In this document: one piece after another, positions 1 to 10,660 of the stretch | Layout of the letters: the number at the start of each line of letters is the position of its first letter | How positions within the stretch are numbered: the first letter of the stretch is position 1 | DNA from: Planctomycetia bacterium | GTDB taxonomy: Bacteria; Planctomycetota; Planctomycetia; Pirellulales; Thermoguttaceae | Assembly: GCA_030527105.1 (NCBI GenBank) | Contig: JAUNBK010000024.1 | Span: 1-43,719, forward strand | Direction of reading: 5' to 3' | Length of the DNA stretch: 43,719 nt | Notes under the pieces: model-generated | Told to the model about the DNA's origin: nothing | Seen by the model: only the letters and a program-made list of their open reading frames with translations | Database searches by the model: none | Position numbers and translations under genes: made by a program

Positions 1-2369
1 CCTCCATCCGGATCGGGACCACTGTGGCACGAAACGCAATACTCATCGAGGACAGGCTGCACGAGCGAAGCGTAGTCCAACGTTCTCCACGCCAAAGGAT
101 CCTCCGTCGGCTCGTTGTTTTGGACAACAGCCTCCCACCACTCAGGCATTTGGAGTTCCGACGGCTCACGCCGCAACGCAAGTGGCATTGCGGCGTGTTC
201 GATCGAATACGGCGCGTGTGTTCGATTTTCGTGACACCCGATACACCCCATTTTTCCTCCCGGCATGATGAGGACGGACGACGTCATTCTTTGAAGCTCC
301 ATCCCCTCGGCGTCGAGCGCTTGAAAATATATTTCGCGCATCGCGGGAGCGTAGAAGTACGCCGACCCGTCCGATTCGACCGGAATTTCTCCCCAGCAAC
401 GCTTCGCGTAGTAGGTTCCATAACTCATTACGGGGGACTGATCGTAAGCTCTCGCCGCCAAATCCTCCGACTTTCGCACTTGCTCCATCACGCGGATTTT
501 TCGCACTTCTCCCCGCTTGACGAAAGGCTCCAGCCCCGCATAAACGTCCGCCAAGATGAAGAGTCCCATCTCTTTTTGTGCAGGCTTTTCGAGCAGCCGA
601 AGTGGTGCCGCGCCGTATGCGCCTTGGCGTGGTACAATGGGGAGGGGGCAATAGCACCCACGCTCCGTCTCGGGCGCCTCATAAATCAAGCGCTTCTCTC
701 CTTGCGCGTTGAGAAGATAAATGCGATATCTCGGCGCGCGCATCGAGGCGTTTCGATCTCCCTCATCGGCAGAATCCGCCATCACGTCTCTCTCGCCACC
801 ATACGCGCAGAGAAATTGGGTGTCGGACAGAGGAAAAGGGTCACGATACGCCCACTCTCGCGATGTATCACGAATGGATCCGAATTCTCGCGTGATGTAT
901 TCAAATCCAACGCCCAACTCGCTCTCCGGTCCCGAGTTCCGCCGAACGAACCCAATTGCACCATGTGGATATCCATGGTGTGGGGCGAACGTTGCCACAA
1001 GCAAGTCGCTTCGACCAGGGACGGGGCGCGCGTGCAAGATCGAACCAAAGTCCCGAATCGTGTTGCCAAAATAGAGTTGGTAGCCGCTTCCGTCGGCATT
1101 TTGCGTCCACAAAGATTGTCGATACGTCAAATCACGATCGATGTACTCCCAACGAGTAAAAATGATCCGCCCGTCGGGGAGAAGCTGCGGGTTGAAGTCC
1201 GAAAGAGTATTCATGCTCACGCACTCGATGTTTCCCCCGTGCGCGTCCATTCGGAAGAGATTCGACGCCGGACCGGGTTGGCACACCGTATATCCTGCGT
1301 GACGTGTCGACACGAACACGATATCTCCCGAAGGCACTTGAAGAGGCGAGAAATCGTGAAACGCGCCAGAAGTGAGCCGTGTGAGACCCGAGCCGTCCAA
1401 ACGAATCTTAAAAAGGTTCCAATACGTTTCGTCGAATTTTCGATAGGAGAAAAAGACCTCCTTCGCGTCGAGAGACAAATTCGCGTCATAAATCACGCCC
1501 TGCGTGTCCTCGAAAATCGTACGGACTTCTCGTTTTGGCTCGGCAGGATAAATAATTTTCATCGCGCACCCTGGCGTTTTGATTTTCCCTGCCCAAAAAT
1601 CCTGTCCAACGGCTGGAGGACTTTGAGCGCTGCCGCGACAAACCACGAGAATAGGGGGCAAATCCTCCGAACAAAGCGACTCCGGCCACGCCTTTGACTC
1701 TTTTGGCTTCAAGTGAAAATCGATATTTTCCCCTTGGACTTGGAAATTTCGGTATCTCGCCGTCCTCTGCCACGGTCGGACGCCCACCCGTCCGTCGGGA
1801 AGAGGGCGCGTGTCGAGCGTTGAGCCGCATTTTTCATCGTTGAGCCACGCCTCGAGAAGATTCCCCTCTTGAGTTCGCGAAGATTTCACGCGGAAACGCA
1901 CCCACTCTCCTGTTGGTACGCAGCAGGGGAAACTCGCCAGTTGCGTGAAATTCTGCTCGTGCCTCCCGATCATCACCCTTTGTGTGTCGGCATAAATCGC
2001 AAATTCGTACCCATCGAACGCATCCGCGCCAATTCCGCAGCGTCGAACGTTCGAAATGAGCGCGGTGTTGCCATTTTTCCCCGGCTCAAGGAATACTTCC
2101 GCCTCCAGAACGACCTCGCCTCGCGACTCGAACGAATCGCACACGAGTCGAAATCCCGCTCCTGCTGGCGCAAGCAAGACCCCATCCTCGACGTGCCAAC
2201 GCCCACCATAATCCGAGAACCCGACGATCTGTGGCGAAAGAGGAGGACGCCAGGGTTCCGACAAAAAGCGCTCCAATGTCTCGCCGCTCATTCGACCGAT
2301 CCCCACGGAGACGACCAAAAGCACAGCGAGAAAAACGACACGCAACATCCCGATACAATCCTTCATCAT
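1..2369 (-). CDS. HZS_alpha/TolB-repeat di-heme protein, 3' end cut by window edge
   Basis: I checked this minus frame codon by codon; it is open from the ATG at 2369 to the window edge (789 codons seen, C-terminus missing). A hydrophobic signal peptide (about residues 8-25) is followed by a LamG/DUF1080-like beta domain (about 35-215), then TolB/PD40-type repeats (blocks ending DGSGLTRL and NADGSGYQL), then two heme-c motifs, CIGCH (residue ~709) and CVSCH (~778). This order matches the HZS_alpha family named after hydrazine synthase subunit alpha, which is common in planctomycetes without anammox; substrate unknown. Compared with its upstream paralogue about 150 residues are missing. Its ATG overlaps the paralogue's stop (TGATG) with GAGGAGGG just upstream, so translation is probably coupled. 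The N-terminal beta domain is absent from the paralogue. Confidence 0.85.
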   Translation of the reverse strand, partial: MMKDCIGMLRVVFLAVLLVVSVGIGRMSGETLERFLSEPWRPPLSPQIVGFSDYGGRWHVEDGVLLAPAGAGFRLVCDSFESRGEVVLEAEVFLEPGKNGNTALISNVRRCGIGADAFDGYEFAIYADTQRVMIGRHEQNFTQLASFPCCVPTGEWVRFRVKSSRTQEGNLLEAWLNDEKCGSTLDTRPLPDGRVGVRPWQRTARYRNFQVQGENIDFHLKPKESKAWPESLCSEDLPPILVVCRGSAQSPPAVGQDFWAGKIKTPGCAMKIIYPAEPKREVRTIFEDTQGVIYDANLSLDAKEVFFSYRKFDETYWNLFKIRLDGSGLTRLTSGAFHDFSPLQVPSGDIVFVSTRHAGYTVCQPGPASNLFRMDAHGGNIECVSMNTLSDFNPQLLPDGRIIFTRWEYIDRDLTYRQSLWTQNADGSGYQLYFGNTIRDFGSILHARPVPGRSDLLVATFAPHHGYPHGAIGFVRRNSGPESELGVGFEYITREFGSIRDTSREWAYRDPFPLSDTQFLCAYGGERDVMADSADEGDRNASMRAPRYRIYLLNAQGEKRLIYEAPETERGCYCPLPIVPRQGAYGAAPLRLLEKPAQKEMGLFILADVYAGLEPFVKRGEVRKIRVMEQVRKSEDLAARAYDQSPVMSYGTYYAKRCWGEIPVESDGSAYFYAPAMREIYFQALDAEGMELQRMTSSVLIMPGGKMGCIGCHENRTHAPYSIEHAAMPLALRREPSELQMPEWWEAVVQNNEPTEDPLAWRTLDYASLVQPVLDEYCVSCHSGPDPDG

Positions 2370-4813
2370 CAAGTTCCCTCCTCACTCGATCTTTGGGGAG
2401 GCTCTCTCCCAATCGCCTCGTCGAACGTCGCTTCCATTCGGAAGTGCGGCAAGTCGCGAAATTGCACATGTTTCGCCCCCCAATAAGTCCCATAATATTG
2501 GCAATTGGAATCAATCCACGTCGTGATTCGAATCATCTCTTCCTGCGTGAGTTGGACATCATAATGCCCGTCGCGCAGCATTCTCACGAGAGGTGCGGTG
2601 GTCGATCCGAGCGTTTTGGGAGGAAAGTATTCGGCATTGCCCACTTTGGGGTGAATCTCACGAACCACTCTCCCCACGAGTGAACGATGCGCAGGACGCT
2701 CCGAGACGGAATACGAATGATCGCGCGAACATCGGAATCCGAGAAGGTTTTCGTATGCGACGTTAAAAAACGGCGTGAGCGTCCCTCGTAAGTCGGGCTG
2801 AACGACAACGCCATCCTTCTCGAACTCTCCATTGTGGCACACGACGCACTTTGCGTCCAAAATCGGTTGAACGTCCGCAACGAAACTAATACACCGCGCC
2901 CCCTCTTTTTCGCCCGGCTGTCCCGCTGGCCAAGAAGGCTCTCTCTCAAACGCTCGCGGCATTTGACGCAACACCTCCGAGGGCGTCGTCTGCTGCGCTT
3001 CGTGGCACCCGATACACGCCCTCGTTTCTCCCGGACGATAATTCACGTACGTCCTCTCACGCTGGATTTCTTGAAAATTTTCGTCCAACACTTGAAAAAA
3101 AACGTTGCCGTCTGCCGGGACATAGAAGTGCGCGGAGCCATCCTCCTCAATCGGGACGACACCCCATTGGACACGCACCCCTAAATGCGTTGCGCCAGCG
3201 GGGGAGTGTTGTTGATCGTATACGTCGACACCCGGATTGTTTTGATAATCGTTTCCCCACATTCTTCGAGCCGACCAGGGACGCGGAAGCTGCTCATTGA
3301 TGCGGAGATATTTTGCCTCGCCACGTTGGATTCCCTCCATGCCGACGTACACATCCGCCACCAGACACACCGCCGCTTTGCGCCCATGGAATTTTCCCTC
3401 ACGCGACGCCCCGTCTGCCAGCGCCTCGTCCAAGGGAGAGACGTTGAGCGGTGGCACTGCGCGCGGAAGCAACGGCGTGGGTGCCCAACAACTCGTCCCT
3501 GCCGAACGATAGAGAAGCTCATAATCCGACGGACCATTGTAAAGATAAATGCCATATCCATCTGGACGATACCAAAATGCTTTGTCGTCCAACATCGCGG
3601 ACATGAGAAGCGTTTCTTTGTCGAGTGGCCACGCATCGGCAAAACAAGGCCCTCTCATCTCCACGTGCGACACTTGAGGCGGATTGGTATGAATATAATT
3701 TCCCTCGCCTCTGCATTTCGTCTCGGGAGTCATATGTTCCATGGCGTCCGCAGAACGAATGTCTCGCGACGTGTCGATTCTCACGATCGTTCCGACTCCG
3801 GTTTGAGGACAATGCGGTGCCGCCGTTGCGGTATACAAAGATTTTTGCCCAGGGATTCGGCGTCCATGGAGTATCGAGGGGGGCATTGCGTGCGTCCCAC
3901 CAAACACTTCTGCCGACCCGCTCCCATCTTGCTTCATCGACCAGAGGCACTTGACGCACGACCCGCCTTTGTCCACATACTCCCAACGAGTGTAGAGAAT
4001 GCGTCCGTCGTCGAGAAGCACGGGCGTTGCCTCCGAGACGGCAGAGTTCGTGAGTTTCTCTATCTTCTTTCCCTCGGCATCCATTCGATAGAGCACGGTT
4101 GTCGTCAAAACGTCGTCTCCATCGCACAAGATACCGTGTCGGCAGCGCGTCGAAACGAACGCAATTCCGCCGTCCGACAAATAGCAAGGGTGCATATCGT
4201 CCGTCCAACGTTGATACACGCCGAAATTCACGGGGTAGCACTCAGGTTTTCGCACCCAGTGTCTCGGTTGCGATCGGTAGATTGCGTATTTTTCGACCAT
4301 TTTCGCGTCGTCATCCTGCGGAAACGTGAGTTGGCGCAAGTTGGTGCCATCGACGCCGATTTCCCAGATGTGGAAGCCGCTTTTATTGTCTTTTTTCCAA
4401 TCGAAGACGATCTTTTTCGCGTCGAACGAAATGTCGAAACGATTAATGATTCCACTTTTCATGGAATCGGGCAGAAGTTTTGTGACTTCCCCCGTTTTTA
4501 AGTCCAAAATGCAGATATCCGTGCCGAAAAAACGACTCCCATCAATGTAGTCCGTATAATAATGGGACGATTGAAAGGTCGCGCGTTCGACAAAAACAAC
4601 CTTTTCGACGCCAAACTTGGCTCGGATTTTCTCCGCTGGCTTTTGGTCAAACACCCTCGGCGCCGGGAAAGGAACGCTTCCCTCGCTCAAGAAAGGACGA
4701 TCGGGAATTTCTTCTCGAAACGGCGCGCAAGGCTCTGACGCGTACAAGGTGCCCCCGCTCAAAAGGAGCAGTCCCCAGACGACAAAAACACACCGCAAAA
4801 TTTTCTCCTGCAT
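2369..4813 (-). CDS. HZS_alpha/TolB-repeat di-heme secreted protein
   Basis: An 814-residue secreted protein with signal peptide (residues 1-25, ending near LYAS). The middle holds TolB/PD40-like beta-propeller blocks (for example GVDGTNLRQL and MDAEGKKIEKL), and the C-terminal third carries CIGCH (about residue 600) and CVVCH (about 656), typical c-type heme sites. It resembles the HZS_alpha middle-domain family; in anammox bacteria that domain is part of hydrazine synthase, but most planctomycete relatives have no known function, so I infer only a periplasmic or surface redox or ligand-binding role. Start supported by GAGGGG six bases before ATG. It follows the esterase gene with a 12-base gap and overlaps the next paralogue, forming a three-gene unit. 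Confidence 0.85.
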   Translation of the reverse strand: MQEKILRCVFVVWGLLLLSGGTLYASEPCAPFREEIPDRPFLSEGSVPFPAPRVFDQKPAEKIRAKFGVEKVVFVERATFQSSHYYTDYIDGSRFFGTDICILDLKTGEVTKLLPDSMKSGIINRFDISFDAKKIVFDWKKDNKSGFHIWEIGVDGTNLRQLTFPQDDDAKMVEKYAIYRSQPRHWVRKPECYPVNFGVYQRWTDDMHPCYLSDGGIAFVSTRCRHGILCDGDDVLTTTVLYRMDAEGKKIEKLTNSAVSEATPVLLDDGRILYTRWEYVDKGGSCVKCLWSMKQDGSGSAEVFGGTHAMPPSILHGRRIPGQKSLYTATAAPHCPQTGVGTIVRIDTSRDIRSADAMEHMTPETKCRGEGNYIHTNPPQVSHVEMRGPCFADAWPLDKETLLMSAMLDDKAFWYRPDGYGIYLYNGPSDYELLYRSAGTSCWAPTPLLPRAVPPLNVSPLDEALADGASREGKFHGRKAAVCLVADVYVGMEGIQRGEAKYLRINEQLPRPWSARRMWGNDYQNNPGVDVYDQQHSPAGATHLGVRVQWGVVPIEEDGSAHFYVPADGNVFFQVLDENFQEIQRERTYVNYRPGETRACIGCHEAQQTTPSEVLRQMPRAFEREPSWPAGQPGEKEGARCISFVADVQPILDAKCVVCHNGEFEKDGVVVQPDLRGTLTPFFNVAYENLLGFRCSRDHSYSVSERPAHRSLVGRVVREIHPKVGNAEYFPPKTLGSTTAPLVRMLRDGHYDVQLTQEEMIRITTWIDSNCQYYGTYWGAKHVQFRDLPHFRMEATFDEAIGREPPQRSSEEGT

Positions 4814-4825
4814 CGTTGTCCCCTC

Positions 4826-6220
4826 TCATTTCGTGCCGAAAAAGACCTTTTTCAACTCCTCGAGCGACTGAATGCCATGCGCGGGGTAGTTTTCGCGATT
4901 CGGTCCAAAATAGAGCATCGTCTCCATTGGCTCTACAGTAGCTTTTGTCTCGTCGCACTCCTCCACGTTGAGGTTCAGGTGTTTTGCCATGAAAGGATAC
5001 ATCGCTTGGCGCTTGCTTTCGCCATAATTGTGCGGCTCATCAAAAAACGCATACTCAACGTTCTCCTTTGCGCCATAGTACTCGTAAATCTTTTGGATAT
5101 ACGGAAATTCCACCTCTGGAACGTTTTTCGTCCAATCCTGCGCGACGGCTATAATCTTCATCGGACGCGGAGCCGCCATTGCGGCAACCTCCGCATTGCA
5201 CGTTCCTCCGTGGAGGATGTGGAACGGAACGCCACTCTCGCACGGGCAGCCTCCATAAAAATGGCTCGAAACCATCACGACGGGCACGGAAACGGAGATT
5301 CGTGAGTCGAGTGCCGTTCCGAGAAAGGTTTGCGTTCCGCCGCCCGAGGCACCCGTGATGCCGATGCGCGTTGCGTCAACGTTGGGTAGCGTCGTGAGCC
5401 AGTCGATTGATCGAATGGTGTGGAGCGTCTGCATCGTGCCAGAGATGGGATCTGCGTGCGCCTCTTTCGGAAGTGGGGACTCCTCCACGCGCCACGCAAA
5501 CATGCTGTAGGAGAAAACGACCGCTCCCATGCGAGCGAGAACAGCGGCGCGAATCTGCTGGTCGGCTCCGAAACGCCCCAATTGACCATGTCCGTGGGGA
5601 CAGAGGATGAGAGGGAACTTCCCTTCTTTTGTTGGTTCATAAAGATTCCCATTCACGAAATAGCCGGGGAGGATTTCGAGCGCAATGTTGCGGACGGAGT
5701 AGCCATCGTGCGCGCGTTTTTCCGAGAGATACGGTGTCAAAACAGGTTTCGGAATCGGCGCGAGGTGCAATTTCTCCAAAATCGTGTTTTGGAGCGTATT
5801 TTTTCGAGCCTCCCACGCATCTTTTGTGGGGAAACGACGCAGAAGTCGAGCCAAGTGCGCTTTCCCTTCTTCCTCCGGTCTGATGTAGTACCACGGCTCA
5901 AAGACGCGCCACGTTTTCTCGTCCACCTGCTCGAAACTCAAATCCAACGGCGCGAGGATATACGCGAGCCGACGAACGGGGTCGTCCCAAAATTTCCACG
6001 GAGCCATTACGACTCTCTGATCCAAATACGGCTCCACACTTTTGGCACACACAATTTTGATATCAAGATCTTTTTCGGTCTCTTGGATAATTTCGCGCAG
6101 CGAGAGTGTGTATTGGTCTTTGTTGTTCAGAAAGTTCTGATACGATTTGTCTTGCGCGGCAACGAAGGATGTTGCGAATGCCGACACGAGCACGACGGCG
6201 AGAAAACGTGAGAGTTTCAT
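4826..6220 (-). CDS. secreted alpha/beta-hydrolase (acetyl-xylan-esterase-like)
   Basis: A 464-residue exported alpha/beta hydrolase. The signal peptide is residues 1-22 (ends FVAAQ). The nucleophile elbow GASGGG lies in the block GITGASGGGTQTF, and a late histidine in FFDEPHNYGES is the likely triad base, as in Abhydrolase_7/dienelactone-hydrolase-like esterases that deacetylate plant polysaccharides. The HGHGQLGR block would supply the oxyanion region. AAGGA lies seven bases before ATG. A consensus promoter lies upstream at 6288-6316, so this is the first gene of a unit with the two HZS_alpha-type genes. Substrate is inferred from family only; other carboxyl esters are possible. Confidence 0.85.
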   Translation of the reverse strand: MKLSRFLAVVLVSAFATSFVAAQDKSYQNFLNNKDQYTLSLREIIQETEKDLDIKIVCAKSVEPYLDQRVVMAPWKFWDDPVRRLAYILAPLDLSFEQVDEKTWRVFEPWYYIRPEEEGKAHLARLLRRFPTKDAWEARKNTLQNTILEKLHLAPIPKPVLTPYLSEKRAHDGYSVRNIALEILPGYFVNGNLYEPTKEGKFPLILCPHGHGQLGRFGADQQIRAAVLARMGAVVFSYSMFAWRVEESPLPKEAHADPISGTMQTLHTIRSIDWLTTLPNVDATRIGITGASGGGTQTFLGTALDSRISVSVPVVMVSSHFYGGCPCESGVPFHILHGGTCNAEVAAMAAPRPMKIIAVAQDWTKNVPEVEFPYIQKIYEYYGAKENVEYAFFDEPHNYGESKRQAMYPFMAKHLNLNVEECDETKATVEPMETMLYFGPNRENYPAHGIQSLEELKKVFFGTK

Positions 6221-6287
6221 GGCGGGGTCCTTTTTTGATGGAATTCATCTTGATTTCGTCGAAGTCTCGGCGACTCGACACGCCAGT

Positions 6288-6316
6288 ATTATAGCATAGT
6301 TTTTTTGCCATGTCAA
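6288..6316 (-). promoter_or_regulatory. consensus sigma-70-type promoter for the esterase unit
   Basis: On the minus strand TTGACA (6316-6311) and TATAAT (6293-6288) are separated by exactly 17 bases, a perfect match to the housekeeping consensus. The start codon lies about 68 bases downstream. Confidence 0.8.
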
Positions 6317-6417
6317 CAATTGGAGTAAAAAACCTTTCGGAAAAACCAACAAACATCTTTCCGCAAAATATGTTTCCATTTTTTTCGAAAAATTCCCCCA
6401 TTATGAAGCAAAGGGGC

Positions 6418-6446
6418 TTGTCTTTTCCACGGTATTCTGGTACAAT
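6418..6446 (+). promoter_or_regulatory. promoter for the 6486 orphan gene
   Basis: TTGTCT (6418-6423) and TACAAT (6441-6446) are 17 bases apart, matching the consensus at 4/6 and 5/6 positions. The ATG at 6486 is 39 bases downstream. Confidence 0.6.
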
Positions 6447-6485
6447 ACGGCAAATGATTCCCCCAGGGTGGCAAGGAGCACGAAG

Positions 6486-7040
6486 ATGAACGATGAAAGA
6501 GCACAACACACAGCATCGCACGACGAAGATGATTTCATGTTTTTGACCGCTTATGGTTCCTTCAATTACGACATTGCGTGTGAGGCGGATTTCGATAAAT
6601 TGCACCGTGAGTTTATCGAATATTCCGTGGAAAATTTCGCCTCGTTTGAACAAGGAAAGGAAAAATACGACGCCCTCGCGCAGAAGATTTTGTCCCTGCC
6701 CCTCCGTTCGCTTGGAGACCATGCGGCGGCAAACGATTTGTTGTGGTCCATTGAGTGCAATTTGCTCGAGTTGGGACTCTTTTTTGAAGTGCCAAGCGAT
6801 ATATTAATCAAACACTTTTCCAATATGGTACAAATCACGGGATTGGGGAACATGGAACGGACGCCGCAGTGGGCGTGTATCTTGGCGCAAGAGCTTCATA
6901 AGCGTGGGGAGAAGCGCGCGGCGGAGAGAATCTTCTTTGGTGCCGTCGAGACGATTCAGCGTCTCCAACGGTTCTGCTCCAAGAGTTTGGCGGAGAGCAT
7001 TTCTCCTATCGCGAGCGTTTTCGTCGAGAAAAGTCCATGA
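6486..7040 (+). CDS. uncharacterised cytoplasmic protein
   Basis: A 184-residue protein that I do not recognise. It has no signal peptide or membrane segment and appears mostly helical, with acidic N-terminus (HDEDDF) and several amphipathic stretches. A GTG at 6468 would add six residues, but AAGGAG at 6473-6478 lies seven bases before the ATG at 6486, so the shorter form is preferred. A good promoter precedes it. It is transcribed away from the esterase unit and stands alone before the PEP-CTERM gene. No function is proposed. Confidence 0.7.
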   Translation: MNDERAQHTASHDEDDFMFLTAYGSFNYDIACEADFDKLHREFIEYSVENFASFEQGKEKYDALAQKILSLPLRSLGDHAAANDLLWSIECNLLELGLFFEVPSDILIKHFSNMVQITGLGNMERTPQWACILAQELHKRGEKRAAERIFFGAVETIQRLQRFCSKSLAESISPIASVFVEKSP

Positions 7041-7189
7041 ATCCCTTTTTTGTAGGAAAAATCAATACAACCCAAACAAGCGGTTTTTTTCTGGGAGTGC
7101 TTTAGCTCGCGTCGCGTTGTGACGATGGACGCGATAGCGGGATTTTTAAACAAAAATATACCAAGTTGATATAAAGTTCAGGTTTTACC

Positions 7190-10100
7190 ATGTCACATTT
7201 CAAGACTCTGACTCAATGCACACGTCTCACGCTCGCCGCGTTGTGGGCGCTAGTCGTTTCGGCGTTTCTGGCTCCGGCTGCCAGCGCTGGACCTCTTTCC
7301 GGGAATTCCGACGCGATGGCGATCGGCGAAATGTCCCTCTACAAACTGGTCTACTCCCAAACCGCGATGCCCGTGAACGGGAGCGTGAATGGCGTCGTGA
7401 CGGGCGGTGCGGGCTGGTACGACACGGACAATTCTGCCGACTATACCGACGCGTCCTCTTACTCGCGCACGGCGGTGTATATGGAGCTGGTCGGCACCGA
7501 CGGAACCACCGAGTGGGCGCTCATAACGCTGCCGCAGTACACGACGGACATTTCGCGCATGGACTTTGCGCCAGCGGGGGACACGAACGTGGTACAATCA
7601 GCGGTCGCGGGTGCGGATATTTTTACGTCTCCTCCTCCAGCGCCTCCAAGGTGGGGACGTTCATTGCTGCCGGCGCGCAGGAAAACACGACGTACAATTT
7701 CTACTCCCTTGCCGACAAGACGGCTCTGCTTGAGATTTGGGGCTGTAATTATGGAAATCAAGGAACGGGCGGCGCACTTTATGGCTCATCGGATGGCGCC
7801 TGCGACTGGTGGGATACTCCTACGACCTCTGGCAACACAGGTGACCATGGGAGTTTCCAATTCGGTTTTTACGATCCAGTTTCTGGGAAAGGTTCGTGTT
7901 TCCTCGGGATGAACTGCCTTTATCGCGGAAGCGCAATGTCGATGGGGATTGGAAATCAAACCTCGGGGTCACCCGACTACACTTTTAACGCCAATGCAGG
8001 ATCGTATTCCGTCCGCAGTCTCCAGATGTTCGTCCTTCCGACGGCGGGAGTTTCGGACACCTACGTTTGGAAGAACGACTCTGGCAGTTGGACCGATACA
8101 ACTTGGCTTGCGGGCGACTTGGAGACGCCGCAGGCTACGGCTCCCGGCAGCACAAACGATGCGTACGTCATTGGCGGAGCGGTCTCCGTCACTTCGGCGG
8201 CTACGATTCAGAACCTGACCATTTCTGGCACCGGAGTCGTTCAGGTCACGGGCAATAGCGAAGGCACTGGCGCGTCAAATTTCGTCGTCTCTGGGACGCT
8301 CGATATTCAAGACAACGCGACGCTTCGTTTCGTTGCAGGCACCAAATACAACGTAATTCAGGCGGCAACCACCCTTACTGGCGCGGGCACTATCATCAAT
8401 CAAGGTGGAGAGACCGCCATCAACTCAAATAACGCAAACGGCTACACGGGCACCATTCGCATCCAAGGCGGACAGGTTTGGATATGTGGTTCCACGCTCG
8501 CAAATGCCTCCATCTCGCTGGAGGGAGGAGAGCTTCGCAACAATGGCAATAACTCACCAGCACCGGATGTTGAAATTGCCTCGAACATTACGATCAACTC
8601 CACCACTGGAGGAATTCGTCCTGGCTGGGAGAAGAGGACACTCACGCTGAGCGGTGTCATTTCCGACGGCACATCAAATACATTGAAAATCATCAGCGAT
8701 TCCAATGATTCCAACTGGGTTGTTCTCACGAATGAAAATAACTCCTTCACCAACGTGAGTATCCAGTCGGGCAACGGCAGACTGCGCGTCACCTCCGTCG
8801 GCGCGTTGGGCGACCTCTCCGGAACCATCACGAATAACGGAACTCTCGACCTTTATGGAAGCTCCAACGGCACGAGTTCCTCTTCATGCAAGGTGATAAC
8901 AGGTACTGGAACCATTACCAACAATAAGTCCAACTCGACGGCGACCGCCTACGTGAACGTGGACGACAATGTCGGCACTTTCCGAGACAGCTATAACTTC
9001 AACACGAGAGAAACGGTGGAGAATTCGAAGCTCGCCGTGAACATTTTCGCGTCCGATGCTGCTACCATCCGGTATCTCTCGACAAGCAACAACTTCTCTG
9101 GAGGTTTGACGATTGGAAATTGCGTTATTGGTTCCGCATATGGGAGCGCGTTCGGAGATGCGGAGGCGACCATCACGTTGCTCAACAACGGGACGCTTTT
9201 CAACAGCACCTACTCAACCGAGGTAATGAACGATGTTGTTTTGGCGGGCACCTCGACCAGCGTGCGTTCTGGCTGGAGGTCGAACAACGCGGTGCTCCAT
9301 GTTTCCGGCGACATTTCTGGATCGGGAATGATGAATTTCCACTGTGGTGAGAGCACTCCCTCCGTTTTGATGTTCTCGGGAAATAACACCTACACGGGCG
9401 GCACAAAATTCAACAGTACGAACCATTACAACCTGATCGTTAACACGAACAGCGCTTTTGGAACAGGAACGTTCAATACCACGGATGCCAACACGACGAT
9501 CGATTTCAGCACGGGAGGCACTTGGGGGTATGCTTCGTTCAGCAGTTCCTCGCAAAGCGACTGGGGGATTGCCGGGTTTAACTATAGTTTGGAAGAGGGA
9601 CAGCGAACTGCCGCCGAAGGCGGATACGCAGGCTACACAACCGAAGTCACCGCCGAACAGAGCGGCACGCTGACGTTTACCCGACCCAACACATCGGCTA
9701 ACATTCATATTACCAATTTGACCGATGGCACGCGCACGACGCTTTTCTCGGACACAACGTCTCTCAATGCCGACTTCGCTTTCGCGGAGGGAACCAACTA
9801 TCGGATCGACGTGCGGTATGCCAACAGTGAGCTGACGGGGAATTTCTCGGTTTCTGAAGGCTCTGGCGGAGCGCAGCCGCTCACGATTGGGCAGGATGGA
9901 TCTTGGCAGGGGATTTCGACAATCACGTCCGTTGCGAAAGATTGGACGATTTCCACCCCGTTCAACATTGGTACGCGTACGTTGACGCTCACCAACACTG
10001 GCGTCGGCACCGCCACGTTCTCTGGCACGGTGGACGGCACGGGCACGGTGGTGTTCAATGGTTCCCGAAATGGCGCGATGGGCACTGGCACGATGCTCTT

Positions 10101-10647
10101 CGACGGCTCACCTTTGGCGGCAGACGATACGTTCAATGTCTCTGTTGCGACCAACACGCGATTCAGCGGAAACGGCACCGTTGGCGGAAATTTGACGCTG
10201 GCAGACGATACCGCGTTGGTTTTGACCCACAACTCCGGCGATCTCACTCTGAACGGAAACTTGGTGCTCAGTGGGGACACGGAGTTCGTCATTGATCTTA
10301 CGAATATCGACTCCGACACCAACTGGGGCACGCTTTTGGGCACCGCCTCCGGTCTGACGAGTGAAAATATGAGCTTCACTTTCACGGGCGACGCGTCGAG
10401 CATCGACTCGATCGTGAATCTTATGATTTTCGACCAAGATTTCTCGAGTCAGATTACGACCGAAGAGTTGGCGACGCTCATAGATTTTTCGGACGTTGCC
10501 GACATGGTGAAGGTTTTCGCGTACTCGACGGACAACGGTCTGAACTTTATGGTTGGAACGCACGCTGCAGTTCCTGAACCAGCCACGTGGGTTCTCATTT
10601 TGCTTAGCATCCCGGCATTCATCTTGTTTCGACGCAAGAAGGGGTGA
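7190..10647 (+). pseudogene. PEP-CTERM beta-strand-repeat surface protein, one frameshift
   Basis: The signal peptide (MSHFKTLTQ start, hydrophobic core, PAASAG end) lies in one frame from 7190, and the rest of the protein is in the -1 frame from about 7620 to 10647. The frames meet at a run of five T (7620-7624); one extra T would join DIF to YVSSSS. The body has Gly/Thr/Ser/Asn-rich repeats of the autotransporter-associated beta-strand type (for example GNNTYTGGTKF) and ends with VPEPATW, a hydrophobic helix and RRKKG, the PEP-CTERM signal recognised by exosortase. Restored length would be about 1,150 residues. It may be a sequencing error, a phase-variable gene or a recent pseudogene; the long intact downstream frame argues against old decay. 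Probably an exported surface or matrix protein. Confidence 0.75.
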
Positions 10648-10660
10648 GTTTGCAGACCTT

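Noticed and set aside
24..1697. Long plus-strand open frame opposite the first heme protein gene
   Set aside because: It is the antisense shadow of a verified open minus frame that has signal peptide, repeats and CxxCH motifs; its own protein is Arg/His-rich with no domain.
3185..4501. 438-codon plus-strand frame
   Set aside because: Shadow of the second heme protein gene; composition is atypical and no domain is seen.
1..4813. True hydrazine synthase genes
   Set aside because: Only the HZS_alpha-type domain is present; there are no beta/gamma subunit genes, and this domain is widespread in non-anammox planctomycetes.
7615..7630. Programmed -1 ribosomal frameshifting in the PEP-CTERM gene
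   Set aside because: The site (ATT TTT ACG in frame) is not a standard X XXY YYZ slippery heptamer, and no clear downstream structure was seen; a missing T is simpler.
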